NCBI RefSeq assembly: GCF_021391535.1
Contig: NZ_CP090066.1
Location: forward strand, 4,108,501 to 4,172,500
Direction of reading: 5' to 3'
DNA: 64,000 nt
From: Aurantimonas sp. HBX-1
GTDB lineage: Bacteria; Pseudomonadota; Alphaproteobacteria; Rhizobiales; Rhizobiaceae
Positions within the stretch are counted from its first letter, which is position 1, and every line of letters begins with the position of its first letter. The position numbers and the translations under genes are program-made. Shown here piece by piece: positions 48,297-58,548 of the stretch. The notes below the pieces were generated by a model that was not told where the DNA came from, made no database searches, and was given only the letters and a program-made list of their open reading frames with translations.

Positions 48297-49505
48297 ATGG
48301 CGAGCCCCGTCTCGCGTGAACCGGCGCAGGCCCGCGGGCCTGTCCGATCCGCGCTCGAACGCCTGATCACCGCCCGGGAGATCGAGGCAGACCCGGCACA
48401 GCGCCGGGTCGCCGACCGCCTCGACCGTCTCGACCGCGTCCTCTCCGCCGCCACCGTCGCCTCCAAGCACAGCGCCCTCGGCTGGCTGTTCGGCAAGTCG
48501 CGGCCGGCCGAGCCGATCAAGGGGCTTTACATCCACGGCGATGTCGGGCGCGGCAAGACCATGCTGATGGACATGTTCTTCCGGCAGAGCTCGGTCGCGG
48601 CCAAGCGCCGGGTGCATTTCCACGACTTCATGGGCGACGTCCACGCCCGCATCGGCGCGCATCGCGACGCGGTCAAGGCCGGCACCGCCAAGGGCGACGA
48701 CCCGATCCCGCCGGTCGCCGCCGACATCGCGCGCAGCGCGCGGCTGCTCTGCTTCGACGAGTTCTCGGTCACCGACATCGCCGACGCGATGATCCTGTCG
48801 CGGCTGTTCAAGGCGCTGTTCGAGGCCGACGTCACCCTCGTCGCCACCTCCAACGTCGCGCCGGACGACCTCTATCGCGACGGTCTCAACCGGCCGCTGT
48901 TCCTGCCCTTCGTCGACATGCTGAAGGCCCGGACCGACATCGTCGAACTGGCGGGGGCCGAGGACTACCGGCTGGCGGCGATCGGCAGCGACGACTGCTA
49001 CGTGACGCCGCTCGGCCCCGACGCGGCGGCGCGCATGGACGCCGCCTGGGCGGCGCTGCTTGCCGGCACCCGCGAGGGGCACGCCTCGCTCTCGGTCAAG
49101 GGGCGGACGGTCGCCGTGCCGCGGGCCGGCGCCGGCGCCGCGCGCTTCACCTACCAGGACCTCTTGACGCGGCCGCTCGGCGCGCAGGATTTCCTCGCCA
49201 TCGCCCGCCGCTTCCACACGGTGATGATCGACGACGTGCCGGTGATGACCATCGCCGAGCGCAACGAGGCCAAGCGCTTCATCATGCTGGTCGATGCGCT
49301 CTACGACGCCGGGCGGCGGCTGGTGATGTCGGCGGCGGCGCCCGCCGAGGCGCTCTATCAGGGCGACAAGGGCACCGAGGCGTTCGAGTTCGACCGCACC
49401 GCCTCGCGGCTGATCGAGATGCGTTCGGACGATTATCTCGGCCGCGCGAGCGCCGGGCCGGCCGCCGCGCCGACCCCTTCGGTGCCGGCCGCGCAGCCCG
49501 GCTGA
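48297..49505 (+). CDS. zapE: cell division protein ZapE (AFG1-like ATPase)
   Basis: A 402-residue AFG1-family ATPase that acts at the division ring under stress. Walker A is GDVGRGKTMLMDMF (about residue 81), Walker B is LLCFDEFSVTDIADAMIL, and the sensor element is LVATSNVAPDDLY. The C-terminal RFIMLVDALYDAGRRLVMSA is conserved; the last 20 residues are a variable Ala/Pro tail. ATG 48297 follows TGGAG. It precedes mdh, an order seen in many alphaproteobacteria (zapE-mdh-suc). Confidence 0.95.
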   Translation: MASPVSREPAQARGPVRSALERLITAREIEADPAQRRVADRLDRLDRVLSAATVASKHSALGWLFGKSRPAEPIKGLYIHGDVGRGKTMLMDMFFRQSSVAAKRRVHFHDFMGDVHARIGAHRDAVKAGTAKGDDPIPPVAADIARSARLLCFDEFSVTDIADAMILSRLFKALFEADVTLVATSNVAPDDLYRDGLNRPLFLPFVDMLKARTDIVELAGAEDYRLAAIGSDDCYVTPLGPDAAARMDAAWAALLAGTREGHASLSVKGRTVAVPRAGAGAARFTYQDLLTRPLGAQDFLAIARRFHTVMIDDVPVMTIAERNEAKRFIMLVDALYDAGRRLVMSAAAPAEALYQGDKGTEAFEFDRTASRLIEMRSDDYLGRASAGPAAAPTPSVPAAQPG

Positions 49506-49550
49506 CGCCGGTCCGAGGCCTGGCCCGTTGAAACAAATACCACTTCCGAA

Positions 49551-49624
49551 TTACTCTTACGTAAGTCCTGAGTAATACAACCGGTTGAAATTGCTGGCCT
49601 TGCTTTCAGCGGTTGCATGAAAGC
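49551..49624. promoter_or_regulatory. AT-rich dyads upstream of mdh
   Basis: The 293-bp gap before mdh has an unusually AT-rich core with three inverted repeats: CTTACGTAAG (49556-49565), flanked by TTACTC (49551-49556) and GAGTAA (49570-49575), and GCTTTCA (49602-49608) facing TGAAAGC (49618-49624). The arrangement resembles binding sites for dimeric regulators of the mdh-suc cluster. Confidence 0.45.
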
Positions 49625-49798
49625 GCGAGCCGGTCTATTGGCTCGACCCCAACGGCGGCACCGTTGCGGCTTTCCTGCATCCCGCGCACCAGCGCGAGAG
49701 ACGGACCCCTTCGGCGCAGTCCGGGTATGGGACGGGCATCGTGTGCGCCGTCAGGAGTCATCGGCGCGCCGGCCACCCATCGCGCGCGGCAGGAGGGA

Positions 49799-50767
49799 AT
49801 GGCGTTGGCACGTAACAAGATCGCACTCATCGGATCCGGCATGATCGGCGGCACGCTCGCCCATCTGGCGAGCCTCAAGGAACTCGGCGACATCGTCCTG
49901 TTCGACATCGCCGAGGGCACGCCGCAGGGCAAGGCGCTCGACATCGCCCAGTCCGGTCCGGTCGAGGGCTTCGACGCGCATCTGTCGGGCGTCAACGACT
50001 ACGCCGGCATCGAGGGCGCCGATGTCTGCATCGTCACCGCCGGCGTGCCGCGCAAGCCGGGCATGAGCCGCGACGACCTGCTCGGCATCAACCTCAAGGT
50101 CATGGAACAGGTCGGCGCCGGCATCGCCAAATACGCCCCCGACGCCTTCGTGATCTGCATCACCAACCCGCTCGACGCGATGGTCTGGGCGCTGCAGAAG
50201 TTCTCCGGCCTGCCCAAGGCGAAGGTCGTCGGCATGGCCGGCGTGCTCGACTCCGGCCGGTTCCGCACCTTCCTCGCCGACGAGTTCAAGGTCTCGGTCG
50301 AGGACGTCACCGCCTTCGTGCTCGGCGGCCACGGCGACACGATGGTGCCGCTGACGCGCTATTCGACCGTCGCCGGCATCCCGCTCACCGACCTCGTCAA
50401 GATGGGCTGGTGCTCCAAGGAGCGGCTCGAGGAGATCGTCCAGCGCACCCGCGACGGCGGCGCCGAGATCGTCGGCCTCCTGAAGACCGGCTCGGCCTAC
50501 TACGCCCCGGCGGCGTCGGCGATCGAGATGGCCGAGAGCTACCTGAAGGACAAGAAGCGCGTCCTGCCCTGCGCGGCGAACCTTTCCGGCCAGTACGGCC
50601 AGCGCGACATGTATGTTGGCGTTCCCTGCGTGATCGGCGCCGACGGCGTCGAGCGCATCATCGAGATCGATCTCGAGGGCGACGAGAAGGCGCAGTTCGA
50701 GAAATCGGTCGGCTCCGTGCGCGGCCTGATGGAAGCCTGCCAGGCGATCGCGCCGAACCTGAAATAA
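49799..50767 (+). CDS. mdh: malate dehydrogenase
   Basis: A 322-residue NAD-dependent, LDH-like malate dehydrogenase. The NAD fold is GSGMIGGTLAHLA (residues 13-25) with Asp in FDIAEG. The substrate Arg and specificity loop are in VPRKPGMSRDDLL, the second set in GMAGVLDSGRFRTFL, and the catalytic His in GGHGDTMVPL. ATG 49799 follows AGGAGGG. First gene of the TCA cluster; sucC follows 65 bp later after a hairpin. Confidence 0.97.
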   Translation: MALARNKIALIGSGMIGGTLAHLASLKELGDIVLFDIAEGTPQGKALDIAQSGPVEGFDAHLSGVNDYAGIEGADVCIVTAGVPRKPGMSRDDLLGINLKVMEQVGAGIAKYAPDAFVICITNPLDAMVWALQKFSGLPKAKVVGMAGVLDSGRFRTFLADEFKVSVEDVTAFVLGGHGDTMVPLTRYSTVAGIPLTDLVKMGWCSKERLEEIVQRTRDGGAEIVGLLKTGSAYYAPAASAIEMAESYLKDKKRVLPCAANLSGQYGQRDMYVGVPCVIGADGVERIIEIDLEGDEKAQFEKSVGSVRGLMEACQAIAPNLK

Positions 50768-50774
50768 TCCCCGA

Positions 50775-50799
50775 GGGGCCGGCTGATCCCGGCCCCTTT
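50775..50799 (+). terminator. hairpin between mdh and sucC
   Basis: GGGGCCGG (50775-50782) pairs with CCGGCCCC (50789-50796) and is followed by TTT, 7 bp after the mdh stop. It looks like a partial terminator that would lower suc expression relative to mdh. Confidence 0.65.
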
Positions 50800-50832
50800 C
50801 CTTATGCTCCGCCCAGAGGCCGGGAGACCCAG

Positions 50833-52023
<1,191 letters not shown>

Positions 52024-52041
52024 CGCGAAGGGCAAAGGGCG

Positions 52042-52091
52042 ATGGCGAGTGAGCACAAGATCCAACCGACCTTGAGCGCCGCACTCGCCAT
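52042..52091. repeat. inverted repeat after sucC
   Basis: ATGGCGAGTG (52042-52051) and CACTCGCCAT (52082-52091) are perfect 10-bp inverted arms with a 30-bp spacer, 18 bp after the sucC stop. Confidence 0.6.
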
Positions 52092-52098
52092 GCGCCAC

Positions 52099-52126
52099 CG
52101 TCATCCTCGGGCACCGGCCCGAGGAT
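52099..52126 (+). repeat. interspersed palindromic repeat, copy 2
   Basis: CGTCATCCTCGGGCACCG begins an element whose core ATCCTCGGGC-ACCG-GCCCGAGGAT (10-bp perfect stem) spans 52103-52126. The first 18 bases are the exact reverse complement of the end of copy 3. Confidence 0.85.
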
Positions 52127-52177
52127 ATGCACACCAGGGCTTACGGACCGCCGCGCTCGGCGCGACCGGAGCACTGG

Positions 52178-52205
52178 ATCCTCGGGACGGTGCCCGAGGA
52201 TGACG
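52178..52205 (-). repeat. interspersed palindromic repeat, copy 3, inverted
   Basis: Core ATCCTCGGG (52178-52186) and CCCGAGGAT (52193-52201) around a 6-base loop, ending CGGTGCCCGAGGATGACG (52188-52205), the reverse complement of the start of copy 2. Confidence 0.85.
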
Positions 52206-52247
52206 ACCGCCCGGGCCGGGTATTGCCGACGGTCCAGACCGCAATTC

Positions 52248-52265
52248 GGCGAATGACCATTCGCC
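52248..52265. repeat. hairpin before sucD
   Basis: GGCGAAT-GACC-ATTCGCC, a 7-bp perfect stem, 28 bp before the sucD start codon, close to its ribosome site. Confidence 0.55.
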
Positions 52266-52293
52266 TTCCGCAAGATTTTGATCAGGGAACCCC

Positions 52294-53199
52294 ATGTCCA
52301 TTCTCGTCGACAAGAACACCAAGGTCATCGTCCAGGGCCTGACCGGCAAGACCGGCACGTTCCACACCGAGCAGGCGCTGGCCTATTACGGCACGCAGAT
52401 GGTCGGCGGTGTCCATCCCAAGAAGGGCGGCGAGCGCTGGACCTCGGGCCTCGACGGCACGACGCTGCCGATCTTCGCCACCGTCGCCGAGGCGCGTGAC
52501 AGCACCGGCGCCGACGCCTCGGTCATCTACGTGCCGCCGGCCGGCGCCGCGGCGGCGATCCTCGAGGCCATCGAGGCAGAGATCCCGCTGATCGTCTGCA
52601 TCACCGAGGGCATCCCGGTGATGGACATGGTCAAGGTCAAGGCGCGGCTCGACCGCTCCAATTCGCGCCTGCTCGGCCCCAACTGCCCCGGCGTGCTGAC
52701 GCCGGAAGAGTGCAAGATCGGCATCATGCCGGGCAACATCTTCAAGAAGGGCAATGTCGGGATCGTATCGCGCTCGGGAACGCTTACATACGAGGCGGTC
52801 TTCCAGACCACCAACGAGGGCCTCGGCCAGACGACGGCCGTCGGCATCGGCGGCGACCCGGTGAAGGGAACGGAATTCATCGACATCCTCGAGATGTTCC
52901 TCGCCGACGACGCGACGCAGTCGATCATCATGATCGGCGAGATCGGCGGCTCGGCCGAGGAAGAGGCGGCGCAGTTCCTCGCCGACGAGGCGAAGAAGGG
53001 CCGCAAGAAGCCGATGGTCGGCTTCATCGCCGGACGCACCGCGCCGGCCGGGCGGACCATGGGCCATGCCGGCGCCGTGGTTTCCGGCGGCAAGGGCGGC
53101 GCCGAGGACAAGATCGCGGCGATGGAGGCCGCGGGCATCCGCGTCTCGCCGTCGCCGGCGCAGCTCGGCAAGACCCTCGTCGAGGTACTGAAGGGCTAA
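52294..53199 (+). CDS. sucD: succinyl-CoA synthetase alpha subunit
   Basis: A 301-residue subunit that carries the CoA-binding Rossmann domain (VQGLTGKTGTFHTEQALAYY) and the phospho-histidine of the reaction, in TMGHAGAVVSGGKGGAEDK (about residue 249). LGPNCPGVLTPEECKIGIMP and SRSGTLTYEAV are conserved. ATG 52294 follows AGGGAA. Its partner sucC is separated by the repeat-bearing 270-bp gap. Confidence 0.97.
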   Translation: MSILVDKNTKVIVQGLTGKTGTFHTEQALAYYGTQMVGGVHPKKGGERWTSGLDGTTLPIFATVAEARDSTGADASVIYVPPAGAAAAILEAIEAEIPLIVCITEGIPVMDMVKVKARLDRSNSRLLGPNCPGVLTPEECKIGIMPGNIFKKGNVGIVSRSGTLTYEAVFQTTNEGLGQTTAVGIGGDPVKGTEFIDILEMFLADDATQSIIMIGEIGGSAEEEAAQFLADEAKKGRKKPMVGFIAGRTAPAGRTMGHAGAVVSGGKGGAEDKIAAMEAAGIRVSPSPAQLGKTLVEVLKG

Positions 53200-53218
53200 T
53201 CCGCCTTCACGGGCGGAT
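53199..53218 (+). other. hairpin after sucD
   Basis: ATCCGCC (53199-53205) pairs with GGCGGAT (53212-53218) directly at the sucD stop. No T-run follows; it could stabilise or mark the 3' end of the sucCD segment. Confidence 0.4.
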
Positions 53219-53359
53219 CACACGCGCAATTGCTCCCTGGCGCCATGGCTTTGCCGGAATAGGGACTAGAGGTGACGGACGGTCGCTGCCGAACGGGCTG
53301 CGATCGTCGCAGAGGCAAACAAGGAGACGGCGTCCCGAACCGACGCCGCGACGGTACCG

Positions 53360-56347
53360 ATGGCACGCAATCAGGCGAACGAAACGCTCGCACTCACCTC
53401 GTTCCTCTATGGCGGCAATGCCGGCTATATCGAGGAGCTGTACGCCGGCTACGAAGAGGATCCGAATTCGGTATCCGCCGAGTGGCGCGACTTCTTCAAG
53501 GAGCTGAAGGACGACAGGGCGGCGGTGCTGAAGAGCGCCAGCGGCCCGTCCTGGGAGCGCGCCAACTGGCCGATCGTCGCCAATGGCGACCTGATCTCGG
53601 CCATCGACGGCGACTGGGCGACGGTCGAGAAGAAGATCGAGACCAAGGTCCGGCAGAAGACCGAGGAATCCGGCGTCGTCGATCTCGACAGCCCGGCGGT
53701 CCGGCAGGCGACGCAGGATTCGGTGCGGGCGCTGATGCTGATCCGCGCCTACCGAGTGCGCGGCCATCTCCACGCCAAGCTCGACCCGCTCGGCATCGTC
53801 AAGGCCGCCGACGACGACTACAACGAGCTGTCGCCCGAGGCCTACGGCTTCACCGAGGCCGACTACGACCGGCCGATCCTGATCTACAACGTGCTCGGCC
53901 TCGAGACCGCGACGATCCGGCAGATCATCGACGTCCTGGAGCGCACCTACTGCTCGACCATCGGCGTCGAGTTCACGCACATTTCCAATCCGCAGGAAAA
54001 GGCCTGGCTGCAGGAGCGGATCGAGGGCCCGGACAAGGGCATCGCCTTCACCGACCAGGGCAAGAAGGCGATCCTCAACAAGCTGATCGAGGCGGAGGGC
54101 TTCGAGAAGTTCATCGACGTCAAGTACAAGGGCACCAAGCGCTTCGGCCTCGATGGCGCCGAGGCGCTGATCCCGGCGCTGGAGCAGATCATCAAGCGCG
54201 GCGGCCAGCTGGGGCTGCAGGAGATCGTCTTCGGCATGGCCCATCGCGGCCGGCTCAACGTGCTCAGCCAGGTGATGGCCAAGCCGCACCGGGCGATCTT
54301 CCACGAGTTCAAGGGCGGCTCGTTCAAGCCGGAGGACGTCGAGGGCTCGGGCGACGTCAAGTACCATCTCGGCGCCTCGTCGGACCGCGAGTTCGACCAG
54401 AACAAGGTGCATCTGTCGCTGACGGCGAACCCGTCGCATCTGGAGATCGTCAACCCGGTGGTGCTGGGCAAGGCGCGCGCCAAGCAGGACGCGCTTGCCG
54501 GGCGCACCCGCAACGAGATCGTGCCGCTGGAGACCCGCTCGCGGATCCTGCCGCTGCTGATCCACGGCGACGCGGCCTTTGCCGGCCAGGGCGTCGTCGC
54601 CGAGTGCTTCGGCCTGTCGAGCCTGCGCGGGCACCGGGTCGCGGGCTCGGTGCATTTCATCATCAACAACCAGATCGGCTTCACCACCAATCCGCGCTTC
54701 TCGCGCTCCTCGCCCTATCCCTCGGACGTCGCCAAGATGGTCGAGGCGCCGATCTTCCACGTCAACGGCGATGACCCCGAGGCGGTCGTCTACGCCGCCA
54801 AGGTGGCGACCGAATTCCGGATGAAGTTCCACAAGCCGGTGGTCATCGACATGTTCTGCTACCGGCGGTTCGGCCACAACGAAGGCGACGAGCCGGCGTT
54901 CACCCAGCCGATCATGTACCGGACGATCCGCAGCCATCCGACGACGCTGGAGCTCTACGCCAAGCGCCTGATCGACGCGGGCGTGGTCAGCAGCGACGAG
55001 GTCGAGAGCCGCAAGGCGGAATGGCGCAAGACGCTGGAGGACGAGTTCGAGGCGGGCCAGTCCTATCTGCCGAACAAGGCCGACTGGCTGGACGGCGCCT
55101 GGGCCGGCCTGCGCAAGGCCGAGCAGGCCGACGAGCCGCGCCGCGGCGTCACCGGCGTGCCGCTGAAGACGCTGAAGGACATCGGCAACCGGCTCACCCG
55201 GGTGCCCGAGGGCTTCACTGTCCACAAGACGATCCAGCGCTTCCTCGACAACCGCGCCAAGATGATCGAGACCGGCGAGGGGCTCGACTGGGCGACCGGC
55301 GAGGCGCTCGCCTTCGGCACGCTGGTCTCGGAAGGCCATCCGGTGCGCCTGTCCGGCCAGGATTCCGAACGCGGCACCTTCTCCCAGCGCCATTCGGTGC
55401 TCTACGACCAGGAGAACGAGAACCGCTTCATCCCGCTGTCGAACGTCGCCAAGGGCCAGGCGATCTACGAGGTCATCAACTCGATGCTCTCGGAAGAGGC
55501 GGTGCTCGGCTTCGAATATGGCTACTCGCTGTCGGAGCCGAACGCGCTGACGCTCTGGGAGGCGCAGTTCGGCGACTTCGCCAACGGCGCGCAGGTGGTG
55601 TTCGACCAGTTCATCTCCTCCGGCGAGCGCAAGTGGCTGCGCATGAGCGGCCTCGTCTGCCTTTTGCCGCACGGCTACGAAGGGCAGGGGCCGGAGCATT
55701 CCTCGGCCCGGCTCGAGCGCTTCCTGCAGATGTGCGCCGAGGACAACATGCAGGTCGCCAACGTCACCACGCCGGCGAACTATTTCCACATCCTGCGCCG
55801 CCAGATGAAGCGCGACTTCCGCAAGCCGCTGATCCTGATGACGCCGAAATCGCTGCTGCGCCACAAGCGCGCGACCTCGACCCTCGCCGAGATGTCGGGC
55901 GACACGAGCTTCCACCGTCTGTTGTGGGACGACGCGGAGATGCAGAAGGATTCGCCGATCAAGCTCGTCAAGGACGACAAGATCCGGCGCGTCGTGATGT
56001 GCACCGGCAAGGTCTATTACGACCTTCTGGAGGAGCGCGAGAAGCGCGGCACCGACGACGTCTACCTGCTGCGGCTCGAGCAGCTCTACCCGTTCCCGGC
56101 CAAGGCGCTGATCAACGAGCTGTCGCGCTTCAAGGGCGCGGAGATGGTCTGGTGCCAGGAGGAGCCCAAGAACATGGGTGCCTGGTCCTTCATCGATCCC
56201 TATCTGGAATGGGTGCTCGACCATATCGGCGCCGAGAAGCGGCGCGTGCGCTACACCGGGCGCCTCGCCGCCGCCTCGCCGGCAGCAGGCACCATGTCCA
56301 CCCATCTGAAGCAGCTCGAAGCCTTCCTCGAGGACGCCCTCGGCTGA
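53360..56347 (+). CDS. sucA: 2-oxoglutarate dehydrogenase E1 component
   Basis: A 995-residue thiamine-diphosphate enzyme that decarboxylates 2-oxoglutarate. The N-terminal E2-binding segment starts SFLYGGNAGYIEELYAGYEE. The catalytic core has FGMAHRGRLNVLSQVM, the ThDP motif region GDAAFAGQGVVAECFGLS and NNQIGFTTNPRFSRSSPY, and in the transketolase-like half GQDSERGTFSQRHSVLYDQ and LPHGYEGQGPEHSSARLERF. The length is normal. A Shine-Dalgarno next to ATG 53360 is weak (an AAGGAG lies about 35 bases upstream). sucB follows after 49 bp. Confidence 0.97.
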   Translation: MARNQANETLALTSFLYGGNAGYIEELYAGYEEDPNSVSAEWRDFFKELKDDRAAVLKSASGPSWERANWPIVANGDLISAIDGDWATVEKKIETKVRQKTEESGVVDLDSPAVRQATQDSVRALMLIRAYRVRGHLHAKLDPLGIVKAADDDYNELSPEAYGFTEADYDRPILIYNVLGLETATIRQIIDVLERTYCSTIGVEFTHISNPQEKAWLQERIEGPDKGIAFTDQGKKAILNKLIEAEGFEKFIDVKYKGTKRFGLDGAEALIPALEQIIKRGGQLGLQEIVFGMAHRGRLNVLSQVMAKPHRAIFHEFKGGSFKPEDVEGSGDVKYHLGASSDREFDQNKVHLSLTANPSHLEIVNPVVLGKARAKQDALAGRTRNEIVPLETRSRILPLLIHGDAAFAGQGVVAECFGLSSLRGHRVAGSVHFIINNQIGFTTNPRFSRSSPYPSDVAKMVEAPIFHVNGDDPEAVVYAAKVATEFRMKFHKPVVIDMFCYRRFGHNEGDEPAFTQPIMYRTIRSHPTTLELYAKRLIDAGVVSSDEVESRKAEWRKTLEDEFEAGQSYLPNKADWLDGAWAGLRKAEQADEPRRGVTGVPLKTLKDIGNRLTRVPEGFTVHKTIQRFLDNRAKMIETGEGLDWATGEALAFGTLVSEGHPVRLSGQDSERGTFSQRHSVLYDQENENRFIPLSNVAKGQAIYEVINSMLSEEAVLGFEYGYSLSEPNALTLWEAQFGDFANGAQVVFDQFISSGERKWLRMSGLVCLLPHGYEGQGPEHSSARLERFLQMCAEDNMQVANVTTPANYFHILRRQMKRDFRKPLILMTPKSLLRHKRATSTLAEMSGDTSFHRLLWDDAEMQKDSPIKLVKDDKIRRVVMCTGKVYYDLLEEREKRGTDDVYLLRLEQLYPFPAKALINELSRFKGAEMVWCQEEPKNMGAWSFIDPYLEWVLDHIGAEKRRVRYTGRLAAASPAAGTMSTHLKQLEAFLEDALG

Positions 56348-56396
56348 GCCCGCCGAGCGTCCGACCGAAACCCGACCGAAGAGACCTGACCCACCC

Positions 56397-57680
56397 ATGA
56401 GCACCGAGATCAAAGTCCCCACCCTGGGCGAGTCCGTCACCGAGGCCACGATCGGCCAGTGGTTCAAGAAGCCCGGCGACCGCGTCGAGCTCGACGAGAC
56501 GATCGCCGAGCTCGAGACCGACAAGGTGACGGTCGAGGTGCCGGCACCGGCGGCCGGCATCCTCGAGGACGTGGCGGTGCAGGCGGGCGAAACCGTCGGC
56601 GTCGGCGCCGTGCTCGGCTCGATCGGCGAGGGCGACGGCAAGGCCGCCGGCGGGACCGCCCCGAGCGAGAAGCCGAAGAGCGCCCCGGCGAAGGCCGACG
56701 TCGCGCCCGAGACCAAGGCCGATTACGGCGGCGGGGCAGCGGGCCATGCCGCGGCACCGGCCGCGACATCCGGCGACGGCGCGGGCGGCGACATGCCGCC
56801 GGCACCCTCGGCCAGGAAGATCATGGACGAGAAGGGCCTCGCCGACGGCGATGTCGAGGGCTCTGGCAAGCGCGGCCAGATCCTCAAGGGCGACGTGCTC
56901 GATGCCATCGGCCGAGGCGCGCCGTCCTCGCCGCAGGAGACGCCGAAGGCCGCCCGCGCCCCGACCAGCCCGGCCGAGGAGTCGCGCGAGGAGCGGGTGA
57001 AGATGACCCGGCTGCGCCAGACCATCGCCCGTCGCCTCAAGGAGGCGCAGGACACCGCCGCCATGCTGACCACCTTCAACGAGGTGGACATGACGGCGGT
57101 CATGGAGCTGCGCAAGAAGTACAAGGACCTGTTCGAGAAGAAGCACGGCGTGAAGCTCGGCTTCATGGGCTTCTTCACCAAGGCCGTCACCCATGCGCTG
57201 AAGGAGATCCCGGCGGTCAACGCCGAGATCGACGGCACCGACCTCGTCTACAAGAACTATGCTCATATCGGCGTCGCCGTCGGCACGCCGAAGGGTCTCG
57301 TCGTGCCGGTGGTTCGCGATGCGGACCAGATGTCGATCGCCGAGATCGAGAAGGAGATCGGCCGGCTCGGCCTCGCCGCGCGCGACGGCAAGCTCGCCAT
57401 GGCCGACATGCAGGGCGGCACTTTCACCATCTCGAATGGCGGCGTCTACGGCTCGCTGATGTCGACGCCGATCCTCAACGCCCCGCAGTCCGGCATTCTC
57501 GGCATGCACAAGATCCAGGACCGGCCGGTGGCGATCGGCGGCCAGGTGGTCATCCGCCCGATGATGTATCTGGCGCTCTCCTACGACCACCGCATCGTCG
57601 ACGGCAAGGAAGCGGTGACCTTCCTCGTCCGCGTCAAGGACAGCCTCGAGGATCCCGAGCGGCTGGTCCTCGACCTTTAA
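56397..57680 (+). CDS. sucB: 2-oxoglutarate dehydrogenase E2 component (dihydrolipoyl succinyltransferase)
   Basis: A 427-residue acyltransferase core of the complex. The lipoyl domain (residues 1-76) has the modified lysine in LETDKVTVEVPAP. An Ala/Pro/Lys linker leads to the E3-binding domain (SARKIMDEKGLADGDVEGSG) and the catalytic domain with SYDHRIVDGKEAVTFL (His and Asp of the active site). One lipoyl domain only, as usual in alphaproteobacteria. An SDR gene follows after 51 bp. Confidence 0.97.
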   Translation: MSTEIKVPTLGESVTEATIGQWFKKPGDRVELDETIAELETDKVTVEVPAPAAGILEDVAVQAGETVGVGAVLGSIGEGDGKAAGGTAPSEKPKSAPAKADVAPETKADYGGGAAGHAAAPAATSGDGAGGDMPPAPSARKIMDEKGLADGDVEGSGKRGQILKGDVLDAIGRGAPSSPQETPKAARAPTSPAEESREERVKMTRLRQTIARRLKEAQDTAAMLTTFNEVDMTAVMELRKKYKDLFEKKHGVKLGFMGFFTKAVTHALKEIPAVNAEIDGTDLVYKNYAHIGVAVGTPKGLVVPVVRDADQMSIAEIEKEIGRLGLAARDGKLAMADMQGGTFTISNGGVYGSLMSTPILNAPQSGILGMHKIQDRPVAIGGQVVIRPMMYLALSYDHRIVDGKEAVTFLVRVKDSLEDPERLVLDL

Positions 57681-57731
57681 GGGCGAGGCAGGCCGGCTGC
57701 CGGTACGGAAACGAAGCGCAGGAGACCGTCG

Positions 57732-58490
57732 ATGGGCGACCGGGTGATGATCGTGACCGGCGGCTCGCGCGGCATCGGCGCCGCCGCCGCCCGGCTTGCC
57801 GCCCGGGCGGGCTATGCGGTCGTCGTCAACTACGCCACCAACGAGGCGGCGGCCGGGACCGTGGTGGCCGACATCGAGGCGGCCGGGGGGCGGGCGATGG
57901 CGGTGCGGGCCGATGTCGGCAGCGAGGCCGACATCGTCGACCTGTTCCGGGCCGCCGACCGGTTCGGGCCGCTCGCCGCGCTCGTCAACAACGCCGGCAT
58001 CGTCGACGAGGCGGCCAGCCTCGCCGAGATGAGCGGCGAACGGCTCGAGCGGATGTTCCGCGTCAACATCACCGGCAGCTTCCTTTGCGCCCGCGAGGCG
58101 GTCCACCGCATGGCAACGGGGCGCGGCGGCAGCGGCGGCGCGATCGTCAACGTCTCGTCGGTCGCCGCCAAGCTCGGCGGTCCCGACCAGTATCTCGACT
58201 ACGCCGCCTCGAAGGGCGCCATCGACACGCTGACCGTCGGGCTTGCCAAGGAGGTGATCGACGAGGGGATCCGCGTCTTCGCCGTGCGGCCGGGCATCAT
58301 CGACACCGACATCCACGCCTCCGGCGGCCAGCCCGACCGGGTCGCCCAGCTCGGGCCCGGCCTGCCGATGAAGCGGGCGGGCACCGCCGAGGAGGTGGCG
58401 AAGGCGATCCTGTGGCTTGCCTCCGACGAGGCCAGCTATTCGACCGGCGCCATCCTCGACGTGTCCGGCGCACGGTCGATCTGGCCGTAG
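57732..58490 (+). CDS. short-chain dehydrogenase/reductase in the TCA cluster
   Basis: A 252-residue classical SDR: TGGSRGIG near residue 11, NNAG near 90, and the Ser/Tyr/Lys triad in VNVSSVAAKLGGPDQYLDYA and YAASKGAI. The end (LASDEASYSTGAILDVSGAR) is typical of sugar or glucose-1-dehydrogenase-like SDRs. Substrate unknown. ATG 57732 follows AGGAGA. It stands between sucB and lpd with the MAPEG gene; short gaps suggest co-transcription with the TCA genes. Confidence 0.92.
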   Translation: MGDRVMIVTGGSRGIGAAAARLAARAGYAVVVNYATNEAAAGTVVADIEAAGGRAMAVRADVGSEADIVDLFRAADRFGPLAALVNNAGIVDEAASLAEMSGERLERMFRVNITGSFLCAREAVHRMATGRGGSGGAIVNVSSVAAKLGGPDQYLDYAASKGAIDTLTVGLAKEVIDEGIRVFAVRPGIIDTDIHASGGQPDRVAQLGPGLPMKRAGTAEEVAKAILWLASDEASYSTGAILDVSGARSIWP

Positions 58491-58548
58491 GCCGGGCGGG
58501 CCGCAACCAGGCCGGTGCCCGCGCCGGCCACCCAGAAGGAGCCTCGGG

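Noticed and set aside
48306..48319. GTCTCGCGTGAACC at the zapE start as a parS relic.
   Set aside because: The central CACGTG is broken and three bases differ; coding constraint (VSREP) explains it equally well.
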